Shown here: in pieces, positions 8,963-17,446 of the stretch
Position numbering within the stretch: the first letter of the stretch is position 1
How the letters are laid out: every line of letters starts with the position of its first letter
Assembly: GCF_014840935.1 (NCBI RefSeq)
Contig: NZ_CP062005.1
Span: forward strand, 806,001 to 870,000
DNA length: 64,000 nt
Origin: Halomonas sp. YLGW01
Lineage (GTDB): Bacteria; Pseudomonadota; Gammaproteobacteria; Pseudomonadales; Halomonadaceae
Direction: 5' to 3'
Made by a program: the position numbers and the translations under genes
Notes under the pieces: model-generated
Databases searched by the model: none
What the model was told of the DNA's origin: nothing
What the model saw: the letters and a program-made list of their open reading frames with translations, nothing else

Positions 8963-9038
8963 GTCCCATTCGTCTAGTGGTCCAGGACACCGCCCTTTCA
9001 CGGCGGTGACAGGGGTTCGAACCCCCTATGGGACGCCA
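8963..9038 (+). tRNA. tRNA-Glu (UUC), copy 1
   Basis: 76 bases with encoded CCA. Acceptor GTCCCAT pairs with ATGGGAC; anticodon loop CCTTTCAC reads UUC; TPsiC arm is AGGGGTTCGAACCCCCT. First gene of the three-pair array. Confidence 0.97.
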
Positions 9039-9073
9039 CCCTCTTGAAGATGCCGGATGACCGGGAAGTAAAT

Positions 9074-9148
9074 GCGGAAATAGCTCAGTGGTAGAGCATC
9101 GCCTTGCCAAGGCGAGGGTCGGGAGTTCGAATCTCCTTTTCCGCTCCA
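9074..9148 (+). tRNA. tRNA-Gly (GCC), copy 1
   Basis: 75 bases with encoded CCA. Acceptor GCGGAAA pairs with TTTCCGC; anticodon stem-loop CGCCTTGCCAAGGCG reads GCC. Follows tRNA-Glu copy 1 after 35 bases; the next tRNA begins three bases later. Confidence 0.97.
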
Positions 9149-9151
9149 TGC

Positions 9152-9227
9152 GTCCCATTCGTCTAGTGGTCCAGGACACCGCCCTTTCACGGCGGTGACA
9201 GGGGTTCGAACCCCCTATGGGACGCCA
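9152..9227 (+). tRNA. tRNA-Glu (UUC), copy 2
   Basis: Identical to copy 1 by eye, including CCA. Separated from the preceding tRNA-Gly by only TGC. Confidence 0.97.
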
Positions 9228-9268
9228 CTTCGGTCATTCAAAAAAGCAGCACAGCGTTTGTGAGTTAA

Positions 9269-9343
9269 GCGGAAATAGCTCAGTGGTAGAGCATCGCCTT
9301 GCCAAGGCGAGGGTCGGGAGTTCGAATCTCCTTTTCCGCTCCA
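9269..9343 (+). tRNA. tRNA-Gly (GCC), copy 2
   Basis: Identical to copy 1 by eye. Preceded by a 41-base spacer that differs from the other Glu-Gly spacers. Confidence 0.97.
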
Positions 9344-9346
9344 TGC

Positions 9347-9422
9347 GTCCCATTCGTCTAGTGGTCCAGGACACCGCCCTTTCACGGCGGTGACAGGGGT
9401 TCGAACCCCCTATGGGACGCCA
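9347..9422 (+). tRNA. tRNA-Glu (UUC), copy 3
   Basis: Identical to copies 1 and 2 by eye; again joined to the preceding tRNA-Gly by the same TGC linker. Confidence 0.97.
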
Positions 9423-9443
9423 CTTCACAACGCACAACGATAA

Positions 9444-9518
9444 GCGGAAATAGCTCAGTGGTAGAGCATCGCCTTGCCAAGGCGAGGGTCGGGAGTTCGA
9501 ATCTCCTTTTCCGCTCCA
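9444..9518 (+). tRNA. tRNA-Gly (GCC), copy 3
   Basis: Identical to the other copies by eye. Last gene of the array; the 21-base spacer before it is the shortest Glu-Gly spacer. No convincing terminator hairpin is visible in the 171 bases that follow. Confidence 0.97.
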
Positions 9519-9689
9519 ATCGTTCCTCCCCGGCGTTATGCCAGTTTGATCCCAGCATTACCTCTCCTCGATTAGTTTCTCAGTGCTTTCCAGCGTACCT
9601 GTGCGTCAGTTCCTTCCCCGGGATTGAATTCTGAGCACTCGCCCCTATCCTTAGTGTCCTAATTTTTTAACCAGCTCACAGGTGTCCTG

Positions 9690-10628
9690 ATGGCTGAACC
9701 GGCGCTGTCCATCCGTGGCCTCACCAAGGTCTACGGCAACGGCTTTCATGCCTTGAAAGGCATCGATCTCGATGTCCAGCAGGGTGACTTCTTCGCGTTA
9801 CTGGGTCCCAACGGGGCCGGCAAGTCCACCACCCTCGGGGTGGTCTGCTCGCTGGTGCAGAAGAGTGCGGGCAAGGTGTCGGTGTTCGGCATCGATATCG
9901 ACCGTGACTTCGCCCGCGCCAAGTACCATCTCGGCGTGGTGCCCCAGGAGTTCAACTTCAACCAGTTCGAGAAGGTCGAGGACATCATCCTCGCCCAGGC
10001 CGGCTACTACGGCATGTCGCACCGTGAGGCCAAGCCCCGTGCCGAACAGCTGCTCAAGGACCTGGGCCTGTGGGACAAGCGCGACGGCAGCGCACGCATG
10101 CTCTCCGGTGGCATGAAGCGCCGCCTGATGATCGCCCGCGCCCTGATGCACCGCCCCAAGCTGCTGATTCTCGACGAGCCCACCGCCGGGGTGGACATCG
10201 AGCTTAGGCGCTCCATGTGGGACTACATGCGCCGCATCAACCGCGAGGAGGGCACCACCATCATCCTCACCACCCACTATCTCGAGGAAGCCGAGAGCCT
10301 GTGTCGCAACATCGCGATCATCAATCACGGTGAGATCGTCAAGAACACCAGCGTGCGTGAACTGCTCGGCCAGCTGAATACCGAGACCTTCCTGCTCGAC
10401 CTGGCCGAGCCGGTGGTCGAGACGCCGGCGCTCGAGGATTTCCAGGTCGAGACGGTCGATGCGAGCCAGCTGGCGGTGTCGGTCAAGCGCGGTCAGCGCC
10501 TCAACGATGTCTTCAGCCAGCTGTCCGAGCAGGGACACACCGTGGTGTCGATGCGCAACCGGGCCAACCGGCTGGAAGAAATGTTTGTCTCGATGGTGGA
10601 AGAGTCCAACGCGGAGGCCGCGAAATGA
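9690..10628 (+). CDS. ABC transporter ATP-binding protein (YadG-like)
   Basis: A 312-residue ATPase of the ABC-2 exporter class. Walker A GPNGAGKST at about 39-47, the Q-loop in VVPQEFNFN, signature LSGGMKRRLMIARAL, Walker B LLILDEPTAGVD and the H-loop LTTHYLEEAE are all intact. The C-terminal ~90 residues form the extra domain common in YadG-type ATPases. Its stop overlaps the start of the permease (ATGA at 10625), so the two are translationally coupled and form one exporter at the inner membrane. The substrate is unknown; YadG/YadH of E. coli is uncharacterised too. Confidence 0.92.
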   Translation: MAEPALSIRGLTKVYGNGFHALKGIDLDVQQGDFFALLGPNGAGKSTTLGVVCSLVQKSAGKVSVFGIDIDRDFARAKYHLGVVPQEFNFNQFEKVEDIILAQAGYYGMSHREAKPRAEQLLKDLGLWDKRDGSARMLSGGMKRRLMIARALMHRPKLLILDEPTAGVDIELRRSMWDYMRRINREEGTTIILTTHYLEEAESLCRNIAIINHGEIVKNTSVRELLGQLNTETFLLDLAEPVVETPALEDFQVETVDASQLAVSVKRGQRLNDVFSQLSEQGHTVVSMRNRANRLEEMFVSMVEESNAEAAK

Positions 10629-11398
10629 ATCCCATGCAGATAGCCGTGGCGCTCTGGACCCTGGTGGGCAAGGAAGTGCGCCGTTTCACCCGGATCTGGC
10701 CGCAGACCCTGCTGCCGCCGTCGATCACCATGACCATGTACTTCATCATCTTCGGCAACCTGATCGGGTCGCGGATCGGCGAGATGGATGGCTATAGCTA
10801 CATGGACTTCATCGTCCCCGGCCTTATCATGATGGCGGTGATCACCAACAGCTACTCGAACGTGGCCTCTTCGTTCTTCTCCAACAAGTTCCAGCGCTCA
10901 ATCGAGGAGATGATGGTCTCGCCGATGCCCAACTGGGTGATCCTCGCGGGCTTTATCCTGGGCGGCATGGCGCGTGGCCTGGGCGTGGGCATCATCGTCA
11001 CCGGGGTGTCGCTGTTCTTCACCCGCATCGAGGTAGCGCATCCGCTGCTGACCATCGGCGTGGTGGTGCTGACCGCGGCTCTGTTCGCCACCGGTGGCTT
11101 CATCAACGCCCTGCTCGGCAAGAAGTTCGATGACATCTCGATCGTGCCTACCTTCATTCTGACGCCGCTGACCTACCTGGGCGGGGTCTTCTATTCGATC
11201 TCGCTGCTGCCGGATTTCTGGCAGGGCGTCTCGATGCTTAACCCCATCCTCTACATGGTCAACGTCTTCCGCTACGGCTTCCTGGGAGTCTCCGACATTC
11301 CGGTGGGCTGGGCGCTGGCCGCCATCTTCGCCTTCATCGCCGTGCTGTTCGCCATCGCCCTGTGGATGCTCGAGCGTGGCAAGGGCATCAGGAGCTGA
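10625..11398 (+). CDS. ABC-2 type transporter permease (YadH-like)
   Basis: A 257-residue inner-membrane permease with six predicted hydrophobic segments, of the ABC-2 family. TLLPPSITMTMYFIIFGNLIG near the N-terminus, SPMPNWVILAGFILGG and TPLTYLGGVFYSI match the YadH-type pattern. It is coupled by a 4-base overlap to the ATPase gene, and queF begins two bases after its stop, so all three may share a transcript. Substrate unknown. Confidence 0.9.
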   Translation: MNPMQIAVALWTLVGKEVRRFTRIWPQTLLPPSITMTMYFIIFGNLIGSRIGEMDGYSYMDFIVPGLIMMAVITNSYSNVASSFFSNKFQRSIEEMMVSPMPNWVILAGFILGGMARGLGVGIIVTGVSLFFTRIEVAHPLLTIGVVVLTAALFATGGFINALLGKKFDDISIVPTFILTPLTYLGGVFYSISLLPDFWQGVSMLNPILYMVNVFRYGFLGVSDIPVGWALAAIFAFIAVLFAIALWMLERGKGIRS

Positions 11399-11400
11399 TC

Positions 11401-12237
11401 ATGACGCATGACCGTCCCGACACCCTCGCCGAGGCCCCGCTGGGGCGCGAGTCGGCCTACCCGGAGCGCTACGATCCGGCCTTGCTGTATCCCATTTCCC
11501 GGGCCGCCAACCGGGCGCCGCTGGGCATCACCGACGATGCCCTGCCGTTCGTCGGCGAGGATGAGTGGCACGCCTTCGAGGTGTCCTGGCTCACGCCCCG
11601 GGGTAAGCCGGTGGTCGCCGTGGCCCGTTTCCGCCTGCCCGCCGACTCGCCGAACCTGATCGAGTCGAAGTCCTGGAAGCTGTACCTGAACAGTTACAAT
11701 CAGAGCGGGTTTGCTTCCCGCGAGGAGGTGATCGCGACCCTCGAGCAGGATCTCGCCACCGCCGCCGGGGCGCCGGTCGCGGTTGAGCTTTACGGCGTCG
11801 ACGATCAGGCCCTGGCCACCCAGCGCCTGCCCGGCGAGTGCATCGATGAGCTCGACGTGGCGATCGATGCCTATACGCCGGAACCCACGCTGCTCACGGT
11901 GGGCGAGGAGATCGTCGAGGAAACCCTGCACTCGCATCTGCTGAAGTCCAACTGCCCGGTCACCGGCCAGCCCGACTGGGGTAGCGTACTGATTCGCTAC
12001 CGCGGCCCCCGGCTCGATCGCGAGGGGCTCTTGAAGTACCTGGTCTCCTATCGTCAGCATCAGGACTTCCACGAGCACTGCGTCGAGCACATCTTCACCG
12101 ATCTGATGACCCGCGCCCGTCCCGAGCGGCTCTTGGTGCTGGCTCGCTACGTCCGCCGCGGCGGACTGGACATCAGCCCCTGGCGGGCCACCCCTGGCGA
12201 GCGCCCGCCCGAGCCGCTGCGCCTGGCGCGGCAATAG
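11401..12237 (+). CDS. queF: NADPH-dependent 7-cyano-7-deazaguanine reductase QueF (bimodular type)
   Basis: QueF reduces preQ0 to preQ1 in queuosine biosynthesis for tRNA wobble modification. The 278-residue length marks the long, two-domain type found in E. coli. The ESKSWKLYLNSYNQ signature sits at about 89-101 and the nucleophilic cysteine at 185 in KSNCPVTGQPDW, followed by the conserved aspartate. The ATG at 11401 is two bases after the permease stop; a longer frame would run into that gene without a ribosome site of its own. Confidence 0.96.
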   Translation: MTHDRPDTLAEAPLGRESAYPERYDPALLYPISRAANRAPLGITDDALPFVGEDEWHAFEVSWLTPRGKPVVAVARFRLPADSPNLIESKSWKLYLNSYNQSGFASREEVIATLEQDLATAAGAPVAVELYGVDDQALATQRLPGECIDELDVAIDAYTPEPTLLTVGEEIVEETLHSHLLKSNCPVTGQPDWGSVLIRYRGPRLDREGLLKYLVSYRQHQDFHEHCVEHIFTDLMTRARPERLLVLARYVRRGGLDISPWRATPGERPPEPLRLARQ

Positions 12238-12336
12238 CCACCTGGCGTACAGTCAGGCTAGATGCCTTTCGGCGGGCACGACGCTTCGGACAACCCCGAA
12301 CGCTGCCCGCCACCCCATTGCTGCAAGGAGACCCGG

Positions 12337-12897
12337 ATGGATGCGATGACGCTGCTGCACGAACGCAGCTCCATGGGCAAGTTGCGCGGCCCGGCGCCCG
12401 ACGCCGATCAGCTCGATGCCATCTACCGCGCCGCCCTGCGCGCGCCTGATCACAAGGAGCTCACCCCCTGGCGATTCATCGAGTTTTCGGGCGAGGGGCT
12501 TACCCGTCTCGGTGAGCTGTTCGCCGAGGCCGAGTTCCACAATAATCCGCACATCGACGATGCCGCCCTGGATGCCGCGCGCAAGAAGCCGCTGCGGGCG
12601 CCGATGATCATCGCCGTGGTCGCCAAGATCACCCCGGACGAGCCCAAGGTGCCGCCCCTTGAGCAGTCGCTGTCCGCGGGCTGTGCCGCCCATGGCATGC
12701 TGCTGGCGGCCCAAGCGCTGGGGCTGGGTGCGATGTGGCGTACCGGCCACTACGCCTTCGACCCCACCGTCAAGAAGGGCCTGGGGCTTGGTGAGCACGA
12801 CGAGCTCGTGGCCTTCCTGTACCTGGGGCAAATGGGCGGGCGCCACAAGCCGCTACTGGCGCGGGACCCGGCCGACTTCGTCGAGCGCTGGAGCTGA
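12337..12897 (+). CDS. YdjA-type nitroreductase
   Basis: A 186-residue FMN-dependent nitroreductase-family protein resembling E. coli YdjA. Visible are the N-terminal ERSSMGKLRGPAP segment, RAPDHKELTPWRFIEF (FMN/substrate loop) and GLGAMWRTGHYAFD, LGLGEHDELVAFLYLG near the C-terminus. The physiological substrate of YdjA proteins is not established. The ATG follows AAGGAG by nine bases. The next gene begins three bases after its stop. Confidence 0.88.
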   Translation: MDAMTLLHERSSMGKLRGPAPDADQLDAIYRAALRAPDHKELTPWRFIEFSGEGLTRLGELFAEAEFHNNPHIDDAALDAARKKPLRAPMIIAVVAKITPDEPKVPPLEQSLSAGCAAHGMLLAAQALGLGAMWRTGHYAFDPTVKKGLGLGEHDELVAFLYLGQMGGRHKPLLARDPADFVERWS

Positions 12898-12900
12898 GTC

Positions 12901-13398
12901 ATGCGTCAGGCCGGTATTCCGCATCCGCGCCTGCCGCTGCCACCGGCGGGGCAGGGCGATGATCTCATCAGCTTTCGCCACTGGCTCGAGGAGGCCATTC
13001 CCCTGGTCTCGCAGCTGGGGATCAAGGGCCTGCACTGGCAGGATGACGCCCTGGTCTGGTCGCTGTCGCTTGACCCCAACCTCAACGACAAGGGCACCGG
13101 CTTCGGCGGCTCGCTTGCTGCGCAGACCACCCTGATCGGCTGGTGCTGGGCCACCCTGTGGCTGCGCTCGCAAGGCCGCGATCAGAACGTGGTGGTCGCC
13201 GAGGCGACTCAGCGCTTCCAGGCCCCGGTGACCGGCGACTACCGTTTGGTGTGCCGCCCGGAAGACCCGTCAGGGCCGGCGGCCCTGGCCGAACGCCTCG
13301 CCAGCCGCGGCAAGGGCCGCCTTGTGCTGGTGCAGGAGCTCTTCTGCGGCGACACCCTGTGCCTCACCGCACGCGGCGACTATGCGGTATTGCCCTGA
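12901..13398 (+). CDS. YiiD C-terminal-like hotdog thioesterase
   Basis: A 165-residue protein similar to the thioesterase (hotdog) domain at the C-terminus of YiiD. The central segment DPNLNDKGTGFGGSLAAQTTLIGWCWATLW is characteristic: Asn-Asp, then the long hotdog helix beginning at GGSL. A following beta segment VVVAEATQRFQAPVTGDY is also typical. Thioester hydrolysis is inferred from the fold. It is the last gene of the run beginning at 9690, starting three bases after the nitroreductase. Confidence 0.78.
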   Translation: MRQAGIPHPRLPLPPAGQGDDLISFRHWLEEAIPLVSQLGIKGLHWQDDALVWSLSLDPNLNDKGTGFGGSLAAQTTLIGWCWATLWLRSQGRDQNVVVAEATQRFQAPVTGDYRLVCRPEDPSGPAALAERLASRGKGRLVLVQELFCGDTLCLTARGDYAVLP

Positions 13399-13425
13399 CG
13401 CTATTGGAAAAATTTGCCGAGTGGC

Positions 13426-13454
13426 TTGCAATCGCAGGCCGATCTCGATAAAGT
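13426..13454 (+). promoter_or_regulatory. Promoter of tRNA-Ser
   Basis: TTGCAA (13426-13431), 17-base spacer, TAAAGT (13449-13454). The start point would be about 45 bases before the tRNA. Confidence 0.6.
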
Positions 13455-13507
13455 ATGCGCCGTTCTGACGCGGAAGGCGCAGCCCCCACGGCAGAGCTAA
13501 AAATTGC

Positions 13508-13595
13508 GGAGGGGTGTCCGAGTGGTCGAAGGAGCACGCCTGGAAAGTGTGTAAGTCGAAAGGCTTCGAGGGTTCGAATCCCTCCCCCTCCGCCA
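13508..13595 (+). tRNA. tRNA-Ser (GGA)
   Basis: 88 bases with encoded CCA and a long variable arm. Acceptor GGAGGGG pairs with CCCCTCC; anticodon loop CCTGGAAA reads GGA; TPsiC arm GAGGGTTCGAATCCCTC. Confidence 0.97.
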
Positions 13596-13609
13596 CCGAA
13601 TAGTGACAA

Positions 13610-13640
13610 AGAGCCAAGCACATCGCTTGGCTCTTTTTTT
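13610..13640 (+). terminator. Intrinsic terminator of tRNA-Ser
   Basis: 9-bp stem GAGCCAAGC / GCTTGGCTC with a 5-base loop, directly followed by seven or more T residues. Confidence 0.93.
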
Positions 13641-13787
13641 GTGCTTATCACCCAACTTTTCCCTGCCCTAGGGGCTTGTGCCCTGGATCACTGTGGTGCG
13701 CGCCCCTCAGCGGTGATGCACCGCAGACGACAGGCATCGTGCGCTCGGTGTGAGCGTCGAGAAGGGGGGGGTGCCGCGTAGTGGTGA

Positions 13788-13834
13788 ACTACCATAAATT
13801 TTTATTATTGCGCTAATTATTAGCGTGGGGTAGT
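13788..13834. promoter_or_regulatory. Nested inverted repeats upstream of the OYE gene
   Basis: A perfect 15-bp palindrome CGCTAATTATTAGCG (13811-13825) is flanked by ACTACC (13788-13793) and GGTAGT (13829-13834). The surrounding sequence is markedly AT-rich. It lies about 100 bases before the OYE start and could be a regulator site; no known motif was matched. The rest of 13641-13934 holds no gene. Confidence 0.45.
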
Positions 13835-13934
13835 CAGCTCTCCGAGGTTGCTAGTAAACTGGTCTAATTATATGAGGCGATGAGCGCTGACGCGCTGATC
13901 CAAGCCTTGAACCTCTTGAAACGGGAGTAGCCGA

Positions 13935-15053
13935 ATGGCTCACGACACCCTGCTGACACCGACCCGCCTGGGCAGCCTTTCGCTGCCCAACCGCATCCTG
14001 ATGGCGCCGCTGACTCGGGCGCGTACCCCGGACAGCGTGCCGGGCACGCTGCAGGAGGCCTACTATGGGCAGCGCGCCGGGGCCGGCCTGATCATCAGCG
14101 AGGCGACCAACATCTCGCCCACCGCGAAGGGCTATGTCTATACCCCGGGCATCTGGACCGATGAACAGGAAGCCGGCTGGAAGGGGGTGGTCGATGCCGT
14201 ACACGCCAAGGGCGGACGCATCGCGCTGCAGCTGTGGCACGTCGGTCGCGTTTCCCACGAGCTGGTGCAGCCCGAGGGCCAGGCGCCGGTGGCGCCGAGC
14301 GCACTGAAGGGCGAGGGCGCCCAGTGTTTCGTCGAGTTTGAGGACGGCAGTGCCGGGCGGCACGAGACCAGCACCCCACGGGCGCTTGCGACCGACGAGA
14401 TCCCCGGCATCGTCGAGGACTACCGCCAGGCGGCGATTCGCGCCAAGCGAGCCGGCTTCGACATGGTGGAGGTCCACGCCGCTAACGCCTACCTGCTTAA
14501 CCAGTTCCTGGCCACCGGCACCAACCTGCGCACCGATCAGTATGGTGGCTCGCTGGAGAACCGCGCCCGTTTCCCGCTGGAGGTGGTCGATGCGGTGGCC
14601 GAGGTGTTCGGGCCGGAGCGCACCGGCATTCGCCTGACGCCGTTCATCGAGATTTTCGGCCTGACCGACGACGAGCCGGAGGCGATGGCCTTCTACCTGA
14701 TGGAGCAGCTGTCCCATCGCGGCATCGCCTATGTGCACGTCAACGAGCCCGACTGGGCCGGGGGCGATATTCAGTTCAGTGATGATTTCCGTCGCGCCCT
14801 GCGTGCCCGCTTCACCGGCAGCCTGATCTTCTGTGGTCACTACGACGCCGAGCGTGGTGAGCGGATCATCAACGATGGCATCGCCGATGCGGTGGCCATC
14901 GGGCGTTCCTACATCGCTAACCCGGACCTGGTCGAGCGCATCCGCGTGGGGGCCGAGCTCAACGAGCCGAACCCGGAGACCTTCTATGGCGGCAGCGAAG
15001 CCGGCTACACGGACTATCCGTTCCTGGACAACGGCTTCGATCGCCACGCCTGA
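13935..15053 (+). CDS. nemA: Old yellow enzyme family alkene reductase (NemA-like)
   Basis: A 372-residue FMN-dependent TIM-barrel reductase that uses NADPH to reduce activated alkenes, N-ethylmaleimide-like electrophiles or nitro esters. Key elements are the N-terminal SLSLPNRILMAPLTRAR, QLWHVGRVS, VEVHAANAYLLNQFL (substrate-binding His and Asn) and the C-terminal FMN phosphate segment around IADAVAIGRSYIANPDL. Length and motifs match NemA/XenB-type proteins. It is monocistronic: AT-rich regulatory sequence lies upstream and a terminator downstream. The gene symbol is by similarity only. Confidence 0.88.
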   Translation: MAHDTLLTPTRLGSLSLPNRILMAPLTRARTPDSVPGTLQEAYYGQRAGAGLIISEATNISPTAKGYVYTPGIWTDEQEAGWKGVVDAVHAKGGRIALQLWHVGRVSHELVQPEGQAPVAPSALKGEGAQCFVEFEDGSAGRHETSTPRALATDEIPGIVEDYRQAAIRAKRAGFDMVEVHAANAYLLNQFLATGTNLRTDQYGGSLENRARFPLEVVDAVAEVFGPERTGIRLTPFIEIFGLTDDEPEAMAFYLMEQLSHRGIAYVHVNEPDWAGGDIQFSDDFRRALRARFTGSLIFCGHYDAERGERIINDGIADAVAIGRSYIANPDLVERIRVGAELNEPNPETFYGGSEAGYTDYPFLDNGFDRHA

Positions 15054-15088
15054 TCCCCTGGGCCTTGTTAAGCCCAATGCTCTGCTTT

Positions 15089-15114
15089 TGCCCCCTCAGT
15101 GAGGGGGCTTTTTT
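15089..15114 (+). terminator. Intrinsic terminator of the OYE gene
   Basis: 8-bp GC stem GCCCCCTC / GAGGGGGC with a 3-base loop and a six-T run on the plus strand. Confidence 0.9.
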
Positions 15115-15159
15115 GTGGATGGAAGAAGCGGGGCAGGGCGCGAGCCAAACGGGCAGGTG

Positions 15160-16434
15160 TCAGGCCTTGGCGGCGGCCAGGGCCTGATCGATATCGGCGA
15201 TGATGTCGTCGACATGCTCGATGCCGATCGAGAGGCGCACCATGTCCGGGCTCACGCCGGCGGCCTTGAGCTCCGTCTCGTTGAGCTGGCGATGGGTGGT
15301 CGAGGCCGGGATAGACGAGCAGGTCTTGGCGTCGCCGATATTCACCAGACGCAGGATCAGTTGCAGGGCATCGTAGAAGCGGGCGCCGGCTTCGCGTCCC
15401 CCCTCGATGCCGAAACTCAGGATGCCAGACGCCTGGCCACCCATGTAGCGCTTGGCGAGGGCATGATCCTTGTGGCTCTCGAGGCCGGCATACTGCACCC
15501 AAGTGACCTGGGGGTGCTGCTCCAGGTGCGTGGCCACCTTGAGGGTGTTGTCGCAGATGCGCTCGATGCGCAGGGCCAGGGTCTCGAGTCCCTGCAGCAG
15601 GTTCCAGGCGGATTGGGCCGAGAGGGCGGCGCCCATGTTGCGTAGCGGCACCGTCCGCGCCCGAGTAATGAAGGCGGCCGGACCGGCATCGCGGGTATAG
15701 ACCACGCCGTGATAGGACACGTCCGGTTCGTTCAAGAGCGCGAAACGCTTGGGATGATCGACCCAGGGGAACTTGCCGGAATCCACGATGACGCCGCCCA
15801 CCGTGGTGCCATGGCCGCCGATGTACTTGGTGGCCGAGTGGATGACGATATCGGCGCCATGCTCTATGGGCCGCCACAGGAAGGGAGTCGGCACGGTGTT
15901 GTCGACGATCAGCGGCACGCCGTGACGGTGGGCCACATCGGCCAGCGCTTGCAGGTCGACCACGCTGCCGGAGGGGTTGCCGATGCTCTCGCAGAACACC
16001 GCCTTGGTGCGGTCATCGATCAGGGCGGCGATGCCGGCCAGATCACCCTTGTCGGCGAAGCGCACCTCGATGCCCTGGCGGGGCAGGGTATGGGCAAAGA
16101 GGTTATAGGTGCCGCCGTAAAGCTCGCTGATCGAGACGATGTTGTCGCCTGTTTCGGCAATGGTCTGGATCGAGTAGGTGATCGCGGCCATGCCCGAGGC
16201 CACGGCCAGGCCCGCGATCCCGCCTTCCAGGGCGGCAATGCGCTGCTCCAGCACCGCACAGGTCGGGTTCATGATCCGCGAGTAGATGTTGCCCTCGACC
16301 TTCAGGTCGAACAGGTCGGCGGCATGCTGGGCACTGTCGAAGGCGAACGAGGTAGTCTGGTGGATCGGCACGGCCACGGCATGCTGATCATCCGGGGCAT
16401 AGCCGTGGTGAAGGGCGAGGGTTTCTCGTTTCAT
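15160..16434 (-). CDS. metY: O-acetylhomoserine sulfhydrylase (aminocarboxypropyltransferase), MetY type
   Basis: A 424-residue PLP enzyme of the Cys/Met metabolism family that makes homocysteine from O-acetylhomoserine and sulfide. The start MKRETLALHHGYAPD at 16434 is the family start. Visible are VPIHQTTSFAFDSA, YSRIMNPTCAVLEQR, ASGMAAITYSI, the PLP lysine in HSATKYIGGHGTT and the C-terminal PASTTHRQLNETEL. The stretch preceding the last motif reads CSSIPAS where many family members have a histidine before Pro, a substitution worth noting but probably compatible with function. It stands alone, convergent with the OYE gene. Confidence 0.92.
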   Translation of the reverse strand: MKRETLALHHGYAPDDQHAVAVPIHQTTSFAFDSAQHAADLFDLKVEGNIYSRIMNPTCAVLEQRIAALEGGIAGLAVASGMAAITYSIQTIAETGDNIVSISELYGGTYNLFAHTLPRQGIEVRFADKGDLAGIAALIDDRTKAVFCESIGNPSGSVVDLQALADVAHRHGVPLIVDNTVPTPFLWRPIEHGADIVIHSATKYIGGHGTTVGGVIVDSGKFPWVDHPKRFALLNEPDVSYHGVVYTRDAGPAAFITRARTVPLRNMGAALSAQSAWNLLQGLETLALRIERICDNTLKVATHLEQHPQVTWVQYAGLESHKDHALAKRYMGGQASGILSFGIEGGREAGARFYDALQLILRLVNIGDAKTCSSIPASTTHRQLNETELKAAGVSPDMVRLSIGIEHVDDIIADIDQALAAAKA

Positions 16435-16564
16435 GACGCATCCTGGCGACGGTAACTGGACCGACAGCATAGCAGGGAGGGGTAGCGTGCACGTCGCCTG
16501 CGACTATTGGTGCAATCCGCCACTGGGCTACGCTTGAAGGATCGACCTTGCCGGAGCCGTTGCC

Positions 16565-16996
16565 ATGCTGCCTGTCCTACTGCTGAGCCTTGCCCTGTTC
16601 GCCTCGTCTACCCCGCTGCTCGCCCAGGAGGACACGCCGAATCTGATGCCCGGTCTGTGGGTGTTCGATAGCGTGACCCGAGTCGAGGGTGACTTGCCAA
16701 TTCCCGATCAGAGCGAATCGCATCAGGAGTGCCTGACCGAAGCCGACATCGCGGATGCCCGGCGCTCCCTCGTCCACGAACAGGACGGCTGCGAATTGAT
16801 CGAATCGATGATCGATCAGGAGCAGATGGATTACCGCATGGTCTGTCGGGGCGGCGGCGGCGAGGCGAGCATCAATGGCACCCTGCGCTTTCTCGGCGAG
16901 CGGGCCGAGGGCCGCGTGGATGTGGACACTACCACGCCGATGGGGGCGCTCAGGATGCACACCACCATCGAGGCGCGGCGGCTGGGCGAGTGCTGA
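16565..16996 (+). CDS. Periplasmic DUF3617-like protein
   Basis: A 143-residue protein with an N-terminal signal peptide (hydrophobic core LPVLLLSLALFASS, probable cleavage after LLAQ or nearby). The mature part begins with MPGLWVFDSVTRVEG and includes a HQECLTEADI segment, further cysteines and a C-terminal LRMHTTIEARRLGEC. This arrangement resembles the DUF3617 family of small secreted proteins, whose function is unknown. Four to five cysteines suggest disulfides in the periplasm. It is flanked by oppositely oriented genes and appears monocistronic. Confidence 0.65.
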   Translation: MLPVLLLSLALFASSTPLLAQEDTPNLMPGLWVFDSVTRVEGDLPIPDQSESHQECLTEADIADARRSLVHEQDGCELIESMIDQEQMDYRMVCRGGGGEASINGTLRFLGERAEGRVDVDTTTPMGALRMHTTIEARRLGEC

Positions 16997-17041
16997 TGCC
17001 GGTGCAAGAGGCGATACTGCCCCACTGAGCCTCTCTGCCGC

Positions 17042-17446
17042 CTAACCGGCCGCCCGGTCGGGGGCGGCGGCCTGCGGTAGCTGGCGCACCCACTCCTTGG
17101 CGGCGTCCTTGTGGTGAGTGCCGAATACCCGCACCTCAAGGGGCTTGAAGAGTCGGCTCTCAAGCTTCGCCAGCGGACGCACCCAGTGGCGGTCGGTCAC
17201 CACGGCGGCACGATGATAATGCGCAATGTCGCCGATCTGGGTCAGGCCGTAGCCCAGGTCGCGGAGAATGGCGGTGAGCGTCATCCAGCGCATCTCGTCG
17301 ATCTCTGCGTAGAGACTGACTCTCGACTGGGTCTTCTTCAGGGCCTCGATGGCGTCAATGGCCTGCTGCAGGTCATCGGCGCTGACCTGACCACTGGCGC
17401 GTAGGGCGATCACATGGTCGGCGCCCGGGGGCAGCAATTCGATCAT
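17042..17446 (-). CDS. SpoIIAA-like (STAS-fold) protein
   Basis: A 134-residue protein resembling the SpoIIAA-like/DUF3478 family of STAS-fold proteins: MIELLPPGADHVIALRASGQ at the N-terminus, a helix SADDLQQAIDAIEALKK, strand VSLYAEIDEM and a conserved RAAVVTDRHWVRPLAK segment. Unlike true SpoIIAA there is no obvious phosphorylatable serine motif. Function is unknown; relatives may bind lipids or small molecules. The start at 17446 has AGAGGA upstream; a longer frame back to 17596 has no signal. The 244 bases between it and the divergent gene at 17691 show nothing clear. Confidence 0.7.
   Translation of the reverse strand: MIELLPPGADHVIALRASGQVSADDLQQAIDAIEALKKTQSRVSLYAEIDEMRWMTLTAILRDLGYGLTQIGDIAHYHRAAVVTDRHWVRPLAKLESRLFKPLEVRVFGTHHKDAAKEWVRQLPQAAAPDRAAG

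Noticed and set aside
8963-9518. Regularly repeated ~75-base units that could be taken for a CRISPR array or transposon repeats
   Set aside because: Each unit folds as a complete tRNA with anticodon, TPsiC arm and CCA; spacers are not CRISPR-like.
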